Of a stretch of DNA of 64,000 nt, positions 8,637 to 17,479 are shown piece by piece. The stretch comes from Jannaschia sp. CCS1 (GTDB lineage: Bacteria; Pseudomonadota; Alphaproteobacteria; Rhodobacterales; Rhodobacteraceae): contig NC_007802.1 in NCBI RefSeq assembly GCF_000013565.1, positions 1,674,001-1,738,000 of the forward strand. The letters are read 5' to 3'. The number at the start of each line of letters is the position of its first letter. The first letter of the stretch is position 1. The notes beneath the pieces were generated by a model. The model had not been told where the DNA came from. It saw nothing but the letters and a program-made list of their open reading frames with translations, and did no database searches. The position numbers and the translations under genes are program-made.

Positions 8637-10652
8637 CTACAGCAGGGATTTCACCTTGGCAGCCACATCTTCGGCTGTGATGCCGAAATGCGTGTACAGA
8701 TCCTCCGCCGGGGCGGATGCGCCGAAATCATGCATGCCCACGAAGCCGCCCTTGTCGCGCTTGCCACGCTCTCCGTACAGCCACCGGTCCCAGCCGAAGC
8801 GGATCGCGGCCTCCACGGCGACGCGGACCGGGCCACCGGGCAAGACCCGCTTGCGGTAGGCCTCGTCCTGCGCCTCGAACAATTCCCAGCAGGGCAGGGA
8901 CACGACGCGCGTGCCGATCCCCTCCGCCTGCAACAGATCGCGGGCGGCCATGGCGATGGCAACCTCGGAGCCCGTGGCCATCAGGATCGCCTGGCGCTTG
9001 CCCTCCGCATCGGCCAGCACGTAGCCGCCCTGGGCCGTGAGGTTCTTGGTCTTGTGCTCTGTGCGCAGAAGCGGCAGCCCCTGACGCGACAGGGCGAGGG
9101 TCGATGGCGTGTCCGTCGATGTCAGGGCCAGCTCCCACGCCTCCGCCGTTTCGACCGCATCTGCGGGGCGGAAGACGTTCATGTTGGGCGTGGCGCGCAA
9201 CATGGCGAGGTGTTCGACCGGCTGGTGCGTCGGGCCATCCTCGCCCACGCCGATGCTGTCGTGGGTCATCACATAGACCGGCGCGATTTTCATCAGCGCG
9301 GCCAGCCGCATGGACGGCCGCGCATAGTCGGTGAAGGTGAAGAAGGTGCCGCCATAGGGCTTCACGCCGCCATGCAGGATCATCCCATTCATCGCCGCCG
9401 CCATGGCGTGTTCGCGAATGCCGTAATGGATGTGGCGGCCCTTGCGGTCGTCGGGCGCGAAGGTCCCCAGACCGCCGGTATTGGTCAGGTTGGACCCGGT
9501 CAGGTCCGCTGATCCGCCAAGGGTTTCCGGCACCACCGTGTTGATCACCTCCAGCGCCATCTGGCTGGCCTTGCGGGTCGCGACCTTGGGCTTCTCGTCC
9601 GAGAGTTGTTTCTTGAACGCCTTGATCGTGGCCGACAGCTTCTTGGGCATTTCGCCCGCAAAGGTGCGGTTGAACTCGGCGCGCTTGCCTGCGGACATGG
9701 CATCGAATTGCTCTTCCCAGGCCTGGCGCGCCTCGGCCCCTTTGGACCCCACACCTTCCCACCAGGATTTCAGATCCTTGGGGATATCAAACGGCGCATG
9801 GGGCCAGCCATAGGCCTCTTTGGTGTCGGCAATCAGCTTGTCATCGGTCAGCGCGCCGTGGCCCTTGCCGGTATCCTGGGCGCTGGAGCCGATGGCAATG
9901 TGGGTCTTGCAGGCGATCATCGCGGGGCCGGGGGACGCCTTGGCCTCGGTCAGGGCGCGGTCAATGTCGGCGGGGTCATGGCCGTCGCAGCTGAACACGT
10001 CCCAGCCGCTGGCCGCAAAGCGCGCCATCTGATCCGTGCGGTCGGATAGGGAGACCTCGCCGTCGATGGTGATGTTGTTGTTGTCCCACATGACGATCAG
10101 CCGCGACAATTCCTGGTGCCCGGCCAGCGCCAGCGCCTCCTGGCTGATCCCTTCCATCAGGCAGCCGTCGCCGGCGATGCAGTAGGTATAATGGTCGATG
10201 ATCTTCTTGCCCCATTTGGCGCGCAGATGCTCTTCTGCCATGGCGAAACCCACAGCGTTGGCAATGCCTTGGCCCAGGGGACCGGTCGTCGTCTCAACGC
10301 CCTTCACATGGCCATATTCCGGGTGACCCGCCGTGATCGCGCCCAATTGGCGGAAATTCTTGATCTGCTCCAGCGTCATGTCCTTGTAACCGGTCAGGTG
10401 CAGAAGGCTGTAGATCAGCATCGACCCGTGACCCGCCGACAGGATGAAGCGGTCGCGGTTGGGCCAGTCGGGGTTGGAGGCGTCAAAGCTCAGGTGTTTG
10501 TCAAACAGTACAGTCGCCACATCGGCCATGCCCATCGGCATGCCGGAATGGCCGGAATTGGCGGCGGCCACGGCGTCCAGCGTCAGGGTGCGGATGCAGG
10601 CGGCACGGGCCCAGTGATCGGGGTTGGCGCTTGCAAGGGCTTTGATGTCCAT
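8637..10652 (-). CDS. tkt: Transketolase
   Basis: Thiamine-diphosphate enzyme of the pentose phosphate (and, if present, Calvin) pathway, moving two-carbon units between sugar phosphates. The 671-residue length is standard. Visible signatures are [21 protein letters not shown] near the N-terminus, [20 protein letters not shown], the ThDP motif [10 protein letters not shown], and the pyrimidine-domain stretch [14 protein letters not shown] with [20 protein letters not shown]. The start at ATG 10652 has AAGGA seven bases upstream; the frame is open further but without a site. It stands near, but not in one operon with, the GAPDH/pgk/fda genes, and is divergent from the coiled-coil/zapA pair. 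Confidence 0.96.
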   Translation of the reverse strand: MDIKALASANPDHWARAACIRTLTLDAVAAANSGHSGMPMGMADVATVLFDKHLSFDASNPDWPNRDRFILSAGHGSMLIYSLLHLTGYKDMTLEQIKNFRQLGAITAGHPEYGHVKGVETTTGPLGQGIANAVGFAMAEEHLRAKWGKKIIDHYTYCIAGDGCLMEGISQEALALAGHQELSRLIVMWDNNNITIDGEVSLSDRTDQMARFAASGWDVFSCDGHDPADIDRALTEAKASPGPAMIACKTHIAIGSSAQDTGKGHGALTDDKLIADTKEAYGWPHAPFDIPKDLKSWWEGVGSKGAEARQAWEEQFDAMSAGKRAEFNRTFAGEMPKKLSATIKAFKKQLSDEKPKVATRKASQMALEVINTVVPETLGGSADLTGSNLTNTGGLGTFAPDDRKGRHIHYGIREHAMAAAMNGMILHGGVKPYGGTFFTFTDYARPSMRLAALMKIAPVYVMTHDSIGVGEDGPTHQPVEHLAMLRATPNMNVFRPADAVETAEAWELALTSTDTPSTLALSRQGLPLLRTEHKTKNLTAQGGYVLADAEGKRQAILMATGSEVAIAMAARDLLQAEGIGTRVVSLPCWELFEAQDEAYRKRVLPGGPVRVAVEAAIRFGWDRWLYGERGKRDKGGFVGMHDFGASAPAEDLYTHFGITAEDVAAKVKSLL

Positions 10653-10870
10653 GGCGGGATCCTTTGTGGCAGCGGGAGGCATTGGTTGGAGGCGTGATAC
10701 CAAAGGCCAGTTGAAGTGCAAGGCGCGAGACGCCCGTCAGCGGCGATTGAAGGCCCCTCAGAGGCCAAATCTGGCCAAAAACGCAATGTATTTCGCGGAA
10801 TACCTTGCAAAACACTGCCATTTGACCCCCAAATAGGGCTACGATAGAGGCAGGAGACACGACATCTGCC

Positions 10871-11812
10871 ATGGAACGTGCACCAAGTGCGTCAGCGCAG
10901 GATGTCGGGAAATCTATAACACCGCGCGGTGGCGTGGATGACGAGGGGGCACCGGCTGTCATGGGCGACTTGGCCGATTTTGAAAAACTGAGCGCGTTGG
11001 AAAAGCGCCTGTCGCAGGCGCTGGACCGGATATCAACCGGGATCAAGGCGCGCGACGAGGCAAAAGGCGCTGAGGCGGAGGCCGAGGCCCGCGCCACGGA
11101 AGCCACGGAACGTGTCACGGCGCTGGAGGCGCGGCTGAGCGAGACGCAGGACGCGTTGAGTGAGGCGCAAAGCGATGTGGCGTCCGCGCGCGAAGAAGCG
11201 GATGCCGCCCGGGCGGAGGCCGATACGGCGCGGGCGCAGGCTGCGGCGACCCCGGCCGAGGATACGCAAGAGCTGGCCGATCTGAAGACGCGCCTGGAGG
11301 CGGCCGAGGCACAGGTGACCGAGACGACCGCGTCCCTGGATGCGGCGCGGGCCGAGTTGGACAAGGCCAAAGCCGCGCCGGTTTCGGATGCAGAGCCCGA
11401 GGATATGGAGAAGGCCCTGGCCGTGATGGGCCGCCGGGTCGAGCGGGCGCGGGCGGAACGGAACCAGGCGCGCACCGCCTGTGACGCGGCCACCGATGCG
11501 CTGGATGAGTTGAAAGAGGCCACCGGCGCCAGCGTCGACGACCGCATCCTGGCCCTGCGCCGCCAGTTGCGCCTGATGCGCACCCGGGCCGAGGATCTGG
11601 CGGCCCAGGTCTCCCTGCTGCAAAGCGGGGCCAGCGTGGACGCGTCGCTTCTGGATCAGGGCCTGCTGGCCGAGGTGGAGACGCTGCGCCAATTGCGGGA
11701 CACGGATGCGGCGGAACTGGACCGGATCGTGCAGGACATGCAGGCCGGGCTGGAGATGACCGGGCCGGGGGCTGCTGGCCCGGACCTAACGGAGGGTGGC
11801 CAAAATGCCTGA
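10871..11812 (+). CDS. Coiled-coil protein paired with ZapA (ZauP-like candidate)
   Basis: A 313-residue acidic, Ala/Glu/Arg-rich protein. Residues about 35-295 are almost continuous heptad-like coiled coil, for example LEARLSETQDALSEAQSDVA. There is no membrane segment or enzyme motif. Its stop overlaps the zapA start by 8 bases, so the genes are translationally coupled. In Caulobacter a coiled-coil protein, ZauP, is encoded with zapA and works with it to focus the Z-ring; position and architecture suggest the same role here. This is inference, since coiled coils do not give reliable homology. The start codon is uncertain because the best purine run lies 14 bases before ATG 10871; ATG 10961 is an alternative. 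Confidence 0.7.
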   Translation: MERAPSASAQDVGKSITPRGGVDDEGAPAVMGDLADFEKLSALEKRLSQALDRISTGIKARDEAKGAEAEAEARATEATERVTALEARLSETQDALSEAQSDVASAREEADAARAEADTARAQAAATPAEDTQELADLKTRLEAAEAQVTETTASLDAARAELDKAKAAPVSDAEPEDMEKALAVMGRRVERARAERNQARTACDAATDALDELKEATGASVDDRILALRRQLRLMRTRAEDLAAQVSLLQSGASVDASLLDQGLLAEVETLRQLRDTDAAELDRIVQDMQAGLEMTGPGAAGPDLTEGGQNA

Positions 11813-12239
11813 GGTGGAAATCGAGATCGGCACCCGCATATTCAGCGTGGCCTGCCAGGAGGGCGAGGAGCCGTTCCTGCGCTCTGCCGCGAAGATGCTG
11901 GACACAGAAGCGGCCGTCGTGCTGGGACAGATCGGGCGGATGCCGCCCGAGCGGATGCTGTTGATGGCGGGCCTGATGCTGGCCGACAAGACGGCGGCGC
12001 TGGAGGATGACCTGCGGGAATTGCAGGACAAGATCGCGACCCAGGACCGCGCGCTGCACACCGCCGAGGAGCGGTTGGCCGACCGGGGCCGCAAGATTGC
12101 AGAATTGCAGGATGCAGGCCCGGCGGGCGGCGTGCCTGTGCCGGAGGACCTGAGCGAAGGCCTTGCCGCGCTGGCCGCCAAGGCCGAGGCGATGGCCGAG
12201 ATGCTGGACCCACCCTCCGGGAGCGCCTCTGGCGGGTAG
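11805..12239 (+). CDS. zapA: Cell division protein ZapA
   Basis: A cytoplasmic FtsZ-ring-associated protein that bundles FtsZ filaments. The 144-residue product has the ZapA domain at residues 1-80: a start PEVEIEIGTRIFSVACQEGEE in which the first beta strands bind FtsZ, then FLRSAAKMLDTEAAVV and the MLLMAGLMLADKTAAL helix, followed by a coiled coil and a Pro/Gly-rich tail. GGAGG lies 9 bases before ATG 11805; a GTG three codons earlier is too close to that site. It overlaps the upstream coiled-coil gene. No 6S RNA gene, a frequent neighbour of zapA, is visible in the 77 bp that follow. Confidence 0.9.
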   Translation: MPEVEIEIGTRIFSVACQEGEEPFLRSAAKMLDTEAAVVLGQIGRMPPERMLLMAGLMLADKTAALEDDLRELQDKIATQDRALHTAEERLADRGRKIAELQDAGPAGGVPVPEDLSEGLAALAAKAEAMAEMLDPPSGSASGG

Positions 12240-12316
12240 AGCCTGACGGCCTGAGGGATTGCGCCGCCTGACGGCGTCGCCGGGGGCCTCGCGCTGCGCG
12301 CTCGGCCCTTCAGCGC

Positions 12317-12988
12317 CTAGCCATTGAAGACAGACGACAGAAGGCGATCGGCCTCGGACGCGGGATCGGCCAGGGGCGTGCGGTCTTCGCCGGGGTAGAA
12401 CCGCGCACGGACCGCCGTGGGCATCGGCTTCGGGCGCAAAAGATGCACCGCCATCGGGGCCTTGGCCGTCTCGGCCTGCCAGCTTTGCACCAGCGCCCGC
12501 TGCGCGGCCTTGGACATCGCGTAGGGGCCTGCGAATTTCGCATCCCAATCGTCGTCGAAGAACACGGCGGTAGGGGCCTCGGACGGCGCGATCAGCGGCT
12601 CGGTGTTGGCGATCAGGCGCGAGACGCCGCGTATGTTCGTCGCAATGACCTTGTCGAGGTCCTTGGCCTGCACATGGGGGGCCGGGGTCAGGGCGCTGAC
12701 ATGGATCGCCGTGTGGACCCAGATATCGGCGCGACCCCAGCGATCATGCAGGGACCGGCACAGATGCGCGACCGCGCCATCATCCGTCAGATCCATCGGC
12801 GCGAGCGTGGCTTGCCCGCCTGCCGCCTTGATCCGGTCGTCCAGATCCTCCAGCCCGCCGATGGTGCGCGCCACGGCCACCACATGGGCCCCGCGTTCGG
12901 CCAGCCACAGGGCGGACGCGGCCCCAAGGCCACGGGACGCGCCGGTGACCAGCGCGATCTTACTGGAAAGGTCGATGTCGGAATGCAT
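12317..12988 (-). CDS. Short-chain dehydrogenase/reductase, atypical
   Basis: A 223-residue classical-length SDR. The cofactor glycine motif TGASRGLG (residues 15-22) and the active-site YAMSK (Tyr156, Lys160) are present. The usual catalytic Ser 13 residues before the Tyr is Phe143 (AVFFDDDWDAKF), and the stabilising NNAG-type motif is replaced by WVHTAIHVS. It may be a reductase with altered chemistry or a regulatory/structural SDR; the substrate is unknown. ATG 12988 was chosen because the Rossmann fold begins directly after it. Divergent from bioY across 124 bp; convergent with zapA. Confidence 0.82.
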   Translation of the reverse strand: MHSDIDLSSKIALVTGASRGLGAASALWLAERGAHVVAVARTIGGLEDLDDRIKAAGGQATLAPMDLTDDGAVAHLCRSLHDRWGRADIWVHTAIHVSALTPAPHVQAKDLDKVIATNIRGVSRLIANTEPLIAPSEAPTAVFFDDDWDAKFAGPYAMSKAAQRALVQSWQAETAKAPMAVHLLRPKPMPTAVRARFYPGEDRTPLADPASEADRLLSSVFNG

Positions 12989-13028
12989 GTCAGTCGCCGC
13001 CTCAATTCGATGTCGCCGCCTGATGCCG

Positions 13029-13058
13029 CCTTGCACGTGCAAGTGCAAGGGGTATACC
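13029..13058 (+). promoter_or_regulatory. bioY promoter with palindromic operator candidate
   Basis: CCTTGCAC (13029-13036) and GTGCAAGG (13043-13050) form a perfect inverted repeat around 6 bases, and TTGCACGTGCAA inside it is itself a perfect palindrome. TTGCAC at 13031 and TATACC at 13053 are spaced 16 bases, as -35/-10 elements would be, so a protein bound here would block the promoter. GGTATACC at 13051 is also palindromic. This is not the known BioR box. Confidence 0.45.
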
Positions 13059-13112
13059 TTTGCGCCAACGGGCCTTTGCGCCCTGTCTGGACAAGAATGG
13101 GGAGCCTCCACC

Positions 13113-13715
13113 ATGGGCCACAACGCAACACTTCTTTCCGCAACGCTGGGGCAGGAGGGCCTGATCCGCAAGGCTCTGCTGGTTCTGGGCGGCACGATCT
13201 TCATCGCTTTGGCCGCGCGCACATCCGTGCCGATGGTCCCGGTCCCGATGACGCTGGGGACGCTGGCAATCTTGATGGTGGGCCTGTCCTACGGCTCGCG
13301 TCTGGGCGCCATCACCGTCCTCGCCTATCTGGCGCAGGGGGCCGCTGGCCTTCCGGTCTTTGCACCCACGACGATCATGGGACCGCTGGCCTTTGTCGGG
13401 CCCACCGCCGGGTTCCTCGTGGGCTATGTCGCGATGGCCTGGGCGGCCGGGTTCGCGGTTGAGCGGGGTCTGGCGAAGGGCTTCATCGGCATGGCGCTGA
13501 CGGCCATTGCGATCTCGGCCCTGCTCTACGTGCCCGGCATTGCCTGGCCCATGGGTGTCGCGAGCCCGTCCGGGGTCGAGGCCGGCTGGGTCGGCCAGGG
13601 CTTCGGGTATTACTGGACCTACTTCATCTCCAACTTCGTCATCGGCGATTCGGTGAAGGCGGTCATTGCCGCCCTGATCGTGACAGGCGGCTGGGCCGTG
13701 CTGGCGCGCCGCTAA
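13113..13715 (+). CDS. bioY: Biotin transporter BioY
   Basis: The substrate-binding S component of an ECF-type vitamin transporter, in the inner membrane. The 200-residue protein has about six hydrophobic helices and the family pattern ALAARTSVPMVPVPMTLGTLAILMVGLSYGSR (residues 33-64), then AAGLPVFAP, GPTAGFLVGYVAMA and ISNFVIGDSVKAVIAALIV near the C-terminus. GGAG precedes ATG 13113. No bioM/bioN energising genes are in the window; BioY proteins can act alone or with shared ECF modules. A promoter with an inverted repeat lies about 55-85 bp upstream and an intrinsic terminator follows. Confidence 0.92.
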   Translation: MGHNATLLSATLGQEGLIRKALLVLGGTIFIALAARTSVPMVPVPMTLGTLAILMVGLSYGSRLGAITVLAYLAQGAAGLPVFAPTTIMGPLAFVGPTAGFLVGYVAMAWAAGFAVERGLAKGFIGMALTAIAISALLYVPGIAWPMGVASPSGVEAGWVGQGFGYYWTYFISNFVIGDSVKAVIAALIVTGGWAVLARR

Positions 13716-13754
13716 GCCAGAGGCAAGGGCGGGGATCCCGCCATGGATATGTCG

Positions 13755-13787
13755 CGACCGGTCCTGGAAAAGGGGCCGGTCGTTTTC
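13755..13787 (+). terminator. Rho-independent terminator of bioY
   Basis: Stem CGACCGG (13755-13761) with CCGGTCG (13776-13782), followed by TTTTCGTT, 40 bases after the bioY stop. Confidence 0.7.
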
Positions 13788-13820
13788 GTTCTGGCCCTCT
13801 GATCGCGGGAGCAACAATCC

Positions 13821-14405
13821 ATGCGTATCCTGTCCCTTGTCCTCTGCCTCACCCTGACCCTCACCGCGGCGGCCCCCGCCATGGCGGAGCCCCGTCCCGA
13901 CGGCACCACAGCGCGCCTTGGCCTTGGCGTGACCCAGAACGGCGTGACAATCCCGCTGGAGGGGCAGGGCGACGCCTACATCGCGCATCTGGTGCCGGGG
14001 CCGTTCCTGCTGACCTTTGCGGAGCCGCCACTTGATATCGTCGCCGTCACCTTCGGGCGGGAGGGGCTTCACCGGATGCTTGACCTGCCGCCAGAGACGG
14101 GCCTGTTTGGCCCCGGCACTGCCTACGCGCGGGAGGAGGGGCCGGAGGCCGCGCATTTCATGACCGATCCCCTCTGTGCCAGCCAGTATTACGGACCGGG
14201 CTTCAATCTTCTGGACCAGAGCCGACGCACGCCCGATGGCTACCCGGTTGCCGCGGTGCAGGTCGACAGCGCCTCACGTCACTGCGCGGCGGCGGGGCGA
14301 TTGCCGGTTGATGTGGATCTGCTTGGGCGGATTGATCCGCTCTATGCCGTGATCCGCACGGAGGCCGGCGATGACCGCCTGATCCTGCGCTTTGTCGGCA
14401 GTTGA
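13821..14405 (+). CDS. Secreted hypothetical protein
   Basis: A 194-residue protein with a clear signal peptide (MRILSLVLCLTLTLTAAAPAMA, cleavage after about residue 22). The mature part has no family I recognise. It contains two cysteines (in DPLCASQYYG and SRHCAAAGR) that could form a periplasmic disulfide, and predicted strands rather than helices (VTIPLEGQGDAYIAHLVPG, LYAVIRTEAGDDRLILRFVG). A GGGAG stretch precedes the ATG. It follows the bioY terminator, so it probably has its own promoter, and converges on the DUF2199 gene with 6 bp between stops. Confidence 0.65.
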   Translation: MRILSLVLCLTLTLTAAAPAMAEPRPDGTTARLGLGVTQNGVTIPLEGQGDAYIAHLVPGPFLLTFAEPPLDIVAVTFGREGLHRMLDLPPETGLFGPGTAYAREEGPEAAHFMTDPLCASQYYGPGFNLLDQSRRTPDGYPVAAVQVDSASRHCAAAGRLPVDVDLLGRIDPLYAVIRTEAGDDRLILRFVGS

Positions 14406-14411
14406 GATGCC

Positions 14412-15023
14412 TTAAGCCTTGAGATGCGCGATCACATCGCTGTGGCCGAAACTGTCATAGATCTCAAGGATCTCCGAAGCCCGAAGCCCCTCCTGCTGTG
14501 CGGCGTGGAAGGGGTGCTTCGGCGTTGTGATCCAGTAAAGCGGCGTATGCCCGCCGGGATAGGGAACCACGACGCCCTCGGTCAGCAACGGCCCCGTGAA
14601 GCGAGGCAATTGGGTGTAGAGCCAGGAATTCAACTCCCCCAGCTTCTCGGCATCGCCCCGCCCCTGGGCATTGCGAAAGCGGGCATGCATGCCGGTCTTC
14701 AGGCTGCACCAGACGCCCAGAAACACTGACCCTTCGGTACCCTTGACGGGAATCGGCAGATACGCCCGCAGCAGGCTTTCGCCGTCGCGCCGCGCGTAAT
14801 TGTGGGTGAAGATCACCGTACCGCCCAGATCATAGACGCTGTCGTCATCGGGCTCGGGCGGGTTTTTCCAACTGAACGGGGCCTCGGGCCAGACGGCTTT
14901 CGCGGCGCTGACCTCCCGGCCGCCGGATGCGACGATGAAATCAGGGTCGATCAGGCGGCGGGCCAACTCGTCTTCGGGGATCTCCGGGGCGACTTTGGCG
15001 CGGCGGAACAATTTGCCGATCAT
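14412..15023 (-). CDS. DUF2199-like protein
   Basis: A 203-residue cytoplasmic protein. The central part LPIPVKGTEGSVFLGVWCSL, then LNSWLYTQLPRF, PGGHTPLYWITTPKHPFHAAQQEG and a final EILEIYDSFGH resemble DUF2199-family proteins as I remember them; the Cys-pair zinc ribbon found at the N-terminus of many members is absent here, replaced by MIGKLFRRAKVAPEIPED. The function is unknown. Its ATG overlaps the purF stop (ATGA at 15020-15023), so it is translationally coupled to purine synthesis and probably reads from the purF promoter. Confidence 0.6.
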   Translation of the reverse strand: MIGKLFRRAKVAPEIPEDELARRLIDPDFIVASGGREVSAAKAVWPEAPFSWKNPPEPDDDSVYDLGGTVIFTHNYARRDGESLLRAYLPIPVKGTEGSVFLGVWCSLKTGMHARFRNAQGRGDAEKLGELNSWLYTQLPRFTGPLLTEGVVVPYPGGHTPLYWITTPKHPFHAAQQEGLRASEILEIYDSFGHSDVIAHLKA

Positions 15024-16513
15024 TCAGCCGCCTCCACCAGTTGGAACCCTTTCGCGATCTGGTCGGTTGGGCTGACGGGATACTCGCCCGAAAAACACGC
15101 ATCGCAATAGGCAGGCTGCGCCGGATCCCGGCCATTGGCCTCGCCCACCGCGCGGTAGAGCCCATCGAGCGAAATGAATTTCAGGCTATCGACGGCAAGG
15201 TAGTCGCGCATCTCTTCCGCCGTCATCGTCGCGGCCAGCAGCTTGCTCCGCTCCGGCGTGTCGACCCCGTAAAAGCACGGCCAGGCGGTGGGGGGGGAGG
15301 CGATGCGGAAATGCACCTCTGCCGCGCCCGCATCCAGGATCATCTCTTTGATCTTCCGGCTGGTCGTGCCGCGGACCACGCTGTCATCCACCAGGATCAC
15401 CCGCTTGCCGCGGATCAGCGCGCGGTTCACGTTCAGCTTCAGGCGCACGCCCATGTTGCGGATCTGCTCGGATGGCTCGATGAACGTGCGGCCCATATAT
15501 TGGTTGCGGATGATGCCCATGGCGTAGGGGATGCCGCTTTCCTGACTGTAGCCAATGGCGGCAGGCGTCCCTGAATCCGGCACGGGACACACCAAGTCTG
15601 CGTCCACCGGGGCCTCTTTCGCCAGTTCCACGCCGATCTGCCGGCGCGTCTCATAGACGGATTGCCCGCCGATGATGCTGTCGGGGCGGGAGAAATAGAC
15701 ATGCTCGAAGATACAGAACCGGGGCCGTGCCGCGTTGAACGGCTTGGAGGATTCGATGCCCTGGGCGGTGATCACCACCATCTCTCCGGGCTCCACCTCC
15801 CGGATCAGTTCCGCGCCGATGATGTCCAGCGCGCAGGTCTCCGACGACAACACATAGCCGTCCCCCAACTTGCCGATCACCAGCGGGCGCACACCCAGCG
15901 CATCGCGGCAGCCGATCAGCTTGGTGCGCGTCATGGCGACGATGGAAAACGCCCCCTCCACCCTTCGCAACCCGTCTTTCATCCGCTCCGGGATGTTGCG
16001 TTGCAGGGACCGGGCCATCAGATGGATGATGCATTCACTGTCGGAGGACGACTGGAAGATCGACCCGCGCTCGATCAGCTCTTTGCGCAGCTCATCGGCG
16101 TTGACGATGTTGCCGTTATGGGCAATCGCCGCGCCGCCCATGGCAAATTCGCCGAAGAACGGCTGCACGTCGCGGATCTGCGTGGCCCCCTTCGATCCGG
16201 CGGTGGAATAGCGCACATGGCCGATCCCGATGGACCCCGGCAGCGTCTCCATCACCTTTTGCGATGTGAAGGTGTCGCGCACGTAGCCGAACCGACGGGC
16301 CGAGCTGAAGCCCGCATCGGGGTCATGGGTGACGATCCCGCCCGCTTCCTGCCCGCGATGTTGCAGGGCGTGCAGGCCAAGGGCCACGAAATTCGCCGCA
16401 TCCGTCACGCCGATCACACCGAAAACGCCGCATTCCTCGCGCAATTTATCCTCATCGCAGGCGTCGAAGGGATGCCTTGGAAAGTGCGAGGCGGGGACGG
16501 CTGTCTCGTCCAT
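15020..16513 (-). CDS. purF: Amidophosphoribosyltransferase
   Basis: First committed step of purine synthesis: PRPP plus glutamine gives phosphoribosylamine. The 497-residue protein has the N-terminal nucleophile glutaminase domain, whose catalytic Cys (about residue 28, in REECGVFGVIG) would be exposed by propeptide removal, then LHALQHRGQEAGG and AIAHNGNIVNADELR. The C-terminal phosphoribosyltransferase domain has the PRPP loop VILVDDSVVRGTTSRK. AAGGATT precedes the ATG. In many bacteria cvpA lies directly before purF; here three other genes separate them. Confidence 0.96.
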   Translation of the reverse strand: MDETAVPASHFPRHPFDACDEDKLREECGVFGVIGVTDAANFVALGLHALQHRGQEAGGIVTHDPDAGFSSARRFGYVRDTFTSQKVMETLPGSIGIGHVRYSTAGSKGATQIRDVQPFFGEFAMGGAAIAHNGNIVNADELRKELIERGSIFQSSSDSECIIHLMARSLQRNIPERMKDGLRRVEGAFSIVAMTRTKLIGCRDALGVRPLVIGKLGDGYVLSSETCALDIIGAELIREVEPGEMVVITAQGIESSKPFNAARPRFCIFEHVYFSRPDSIIGGQSVYETRRQIGVELAKEAPVDADLVCPVPDSGTPAAIGYSQESGIPYAMGIIRNQYMGRTFIEPSEQIRNMGVRLKLNVNRALIRGKRVILVDDSVVRGTTSRKIKEMILDAGAAEVHFRIASPPTAWPCFYGVDTPERSKLLAATMTAEEMRDYLAVDSLKFISLDGLYRAVGEANGRDPAQPAYCDACFSGEYPVSPTDQIAKGFQLVEAAE

Positions 16514-16669
16514 CGGGCGAATCCTTAATCCTTAGCGTGAGTGACACATAGGACGCCCGCGCGGCGGTGTCACGAAACGATCATACGTTTGTCACGGGGG
16601 ATTGGACCGGCGGGCGGTTTTGCGTTAATTTGACGCCCAACGATAAGCAAAAACGAGCGGAGCAGTCCT

Positions 16670-17125
16670 ATGCGTTTCATGATTTTTCTGGCCGGGGCCG
16701 CAATGGCCGCGAGCTACTTCGTCACCTGGGTGGAACCGCCCTTCGCGGGGCAGGAGATCTCGCCCTCGGTCCTGATCGGCACCGATTTGCAGGCGATTAT
16801 CACCGACGGGACCTGGCAGGCGCGGGTCTTTGTGGGGGGCTTTGTCCTGGCGGCGCTCTGCGCGTTGCTGGGGGCGCTGGGGCGCACGGCGGGGCTGGTC
16901 GCGCTTCTGGCCGGGGCATCGCCGGTGGTTCTTCTGGTCCATTACTACCTGCGGGCCGAGGATGTTCAGGCCGATCTGGGCCTGCCATTTTCGGTGAATT
17001 TTCAGGATCTTGGGCAGGTCTATGAGCTGCTTGGCGACTTCCTGCGCGCAGGTCTGTGGATGTATGCAGGCGGCGCGGCGGTTCTGCTGTTGGCGGGGAT
17101 GAGTGTCACCTTCGGCAGGCGGTAG
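16670..17125 (+). CDS. Four-helix membrane protein, unknown
   Basis: A 151-residue protein with about four hydrophobic segments (residues 2-18, 52-70, 72-95, 125-146) and short polar loops, including an acidic loop EDVQADLGLPFSVNFQDLGQ. The first segment could act as a signal anchor. I recognise no family. GGAG precedes the ATG. It is divergent from purF across 156 bp and convergent with the 71-residue gene downstream; together with the hydrolase-fused regulator it lies in the 2.2 kb that separates purF from cvpA. Confidence 0.6.
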   Translation: MRFMIFLAGAAMAASYFVTWVEPPFAGQEISPSVLIGTDLQAIITDGTWQARVFVGGFVLAALCALLGALGRTAGLVALLAGASPVVLLVHYYLRAEDVQADLGLPFSVNFQDLGQVYELLGDFLRAGLWMYAGGAAVLLLAGMSVTFGRR

Positions 17126-17138
17126 GTGGGCCCGGCGC

Positions 17139-17354
17139 TCAGATCCACGATGGGGCCAGCGCCACAATGGCAACAACCACGGCGCAGACCGGCACCAGGG
17201 CGCGTCTGGACCGAGCCGCCGCGCGCCGTTCGGCGGACGGGGCGACATATCGCACCATATCGCGGGCCGCGTCGCTGCGGGCCTGTCGTCCGCGCGCCAT
17301 GTAGAATTGCGTGTCGATGGAGCCATCGGGGCGGGTTTTGATCGGGTCGGTCAC
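17139..17354 (-). CDS. Small single-pass membrane protein (71 residues)
   Basis: A GTG start at 17354 has AAGGA seven bases upstream and gives a 71-residue protein: a polar N-terminal half (DPIKTRPDGSIDTQFYMARG, then a strongly basic RQARSDAARDMVRY and RRAAARSRRA) followed by one C-terminal membrane helix (about residues 50-68). The layout suggests a tail-anchored inner-membrane protein with the basic part in the cytoplasm. A DTQFYMARGRxxRS pattern is, from memory, common in short Rhodobacteraceae proteins of unknown function. Convergent with the 151-residue membrane protein gene. Confidence 0.6.
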   Translation of the reverse strand: MTDPIKTRPDGSIDTQFYMARGRQARSDAARDMVRYVAPSAERRAAARSRRALVPVCAVVVAIVALAPSWI

Positions 17355-17479
17355 GGGATTGTCCTTTCGCTGGATGCAGCCCCAGGGTGGCACGGGCCGT
17401 CACGCCACGCTTGAAGACGCCCTTGTGATCTCCTCAAGAGAGCCTTGGGATTTGCCCAAGATCCCCCAATCCCCTTGAG

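Noticed and set aside
10501-11583. 360-codon Ser/Ala-rich minus-strand frame over the coiled-coil gene
   Set aside because: It is an antisense reading of Ala/Glu/Arg coiled-coil codons; no start site or family.
12240-12316. 6S RNA gene next to zapA
   Set aside because: ssrS often follows zapA in proteobacteria, but only 77 bp separate zapA and the SDR gene, too short; the 218 bp before the coiled-coil gene also show no 6S-like bulged hairpin.
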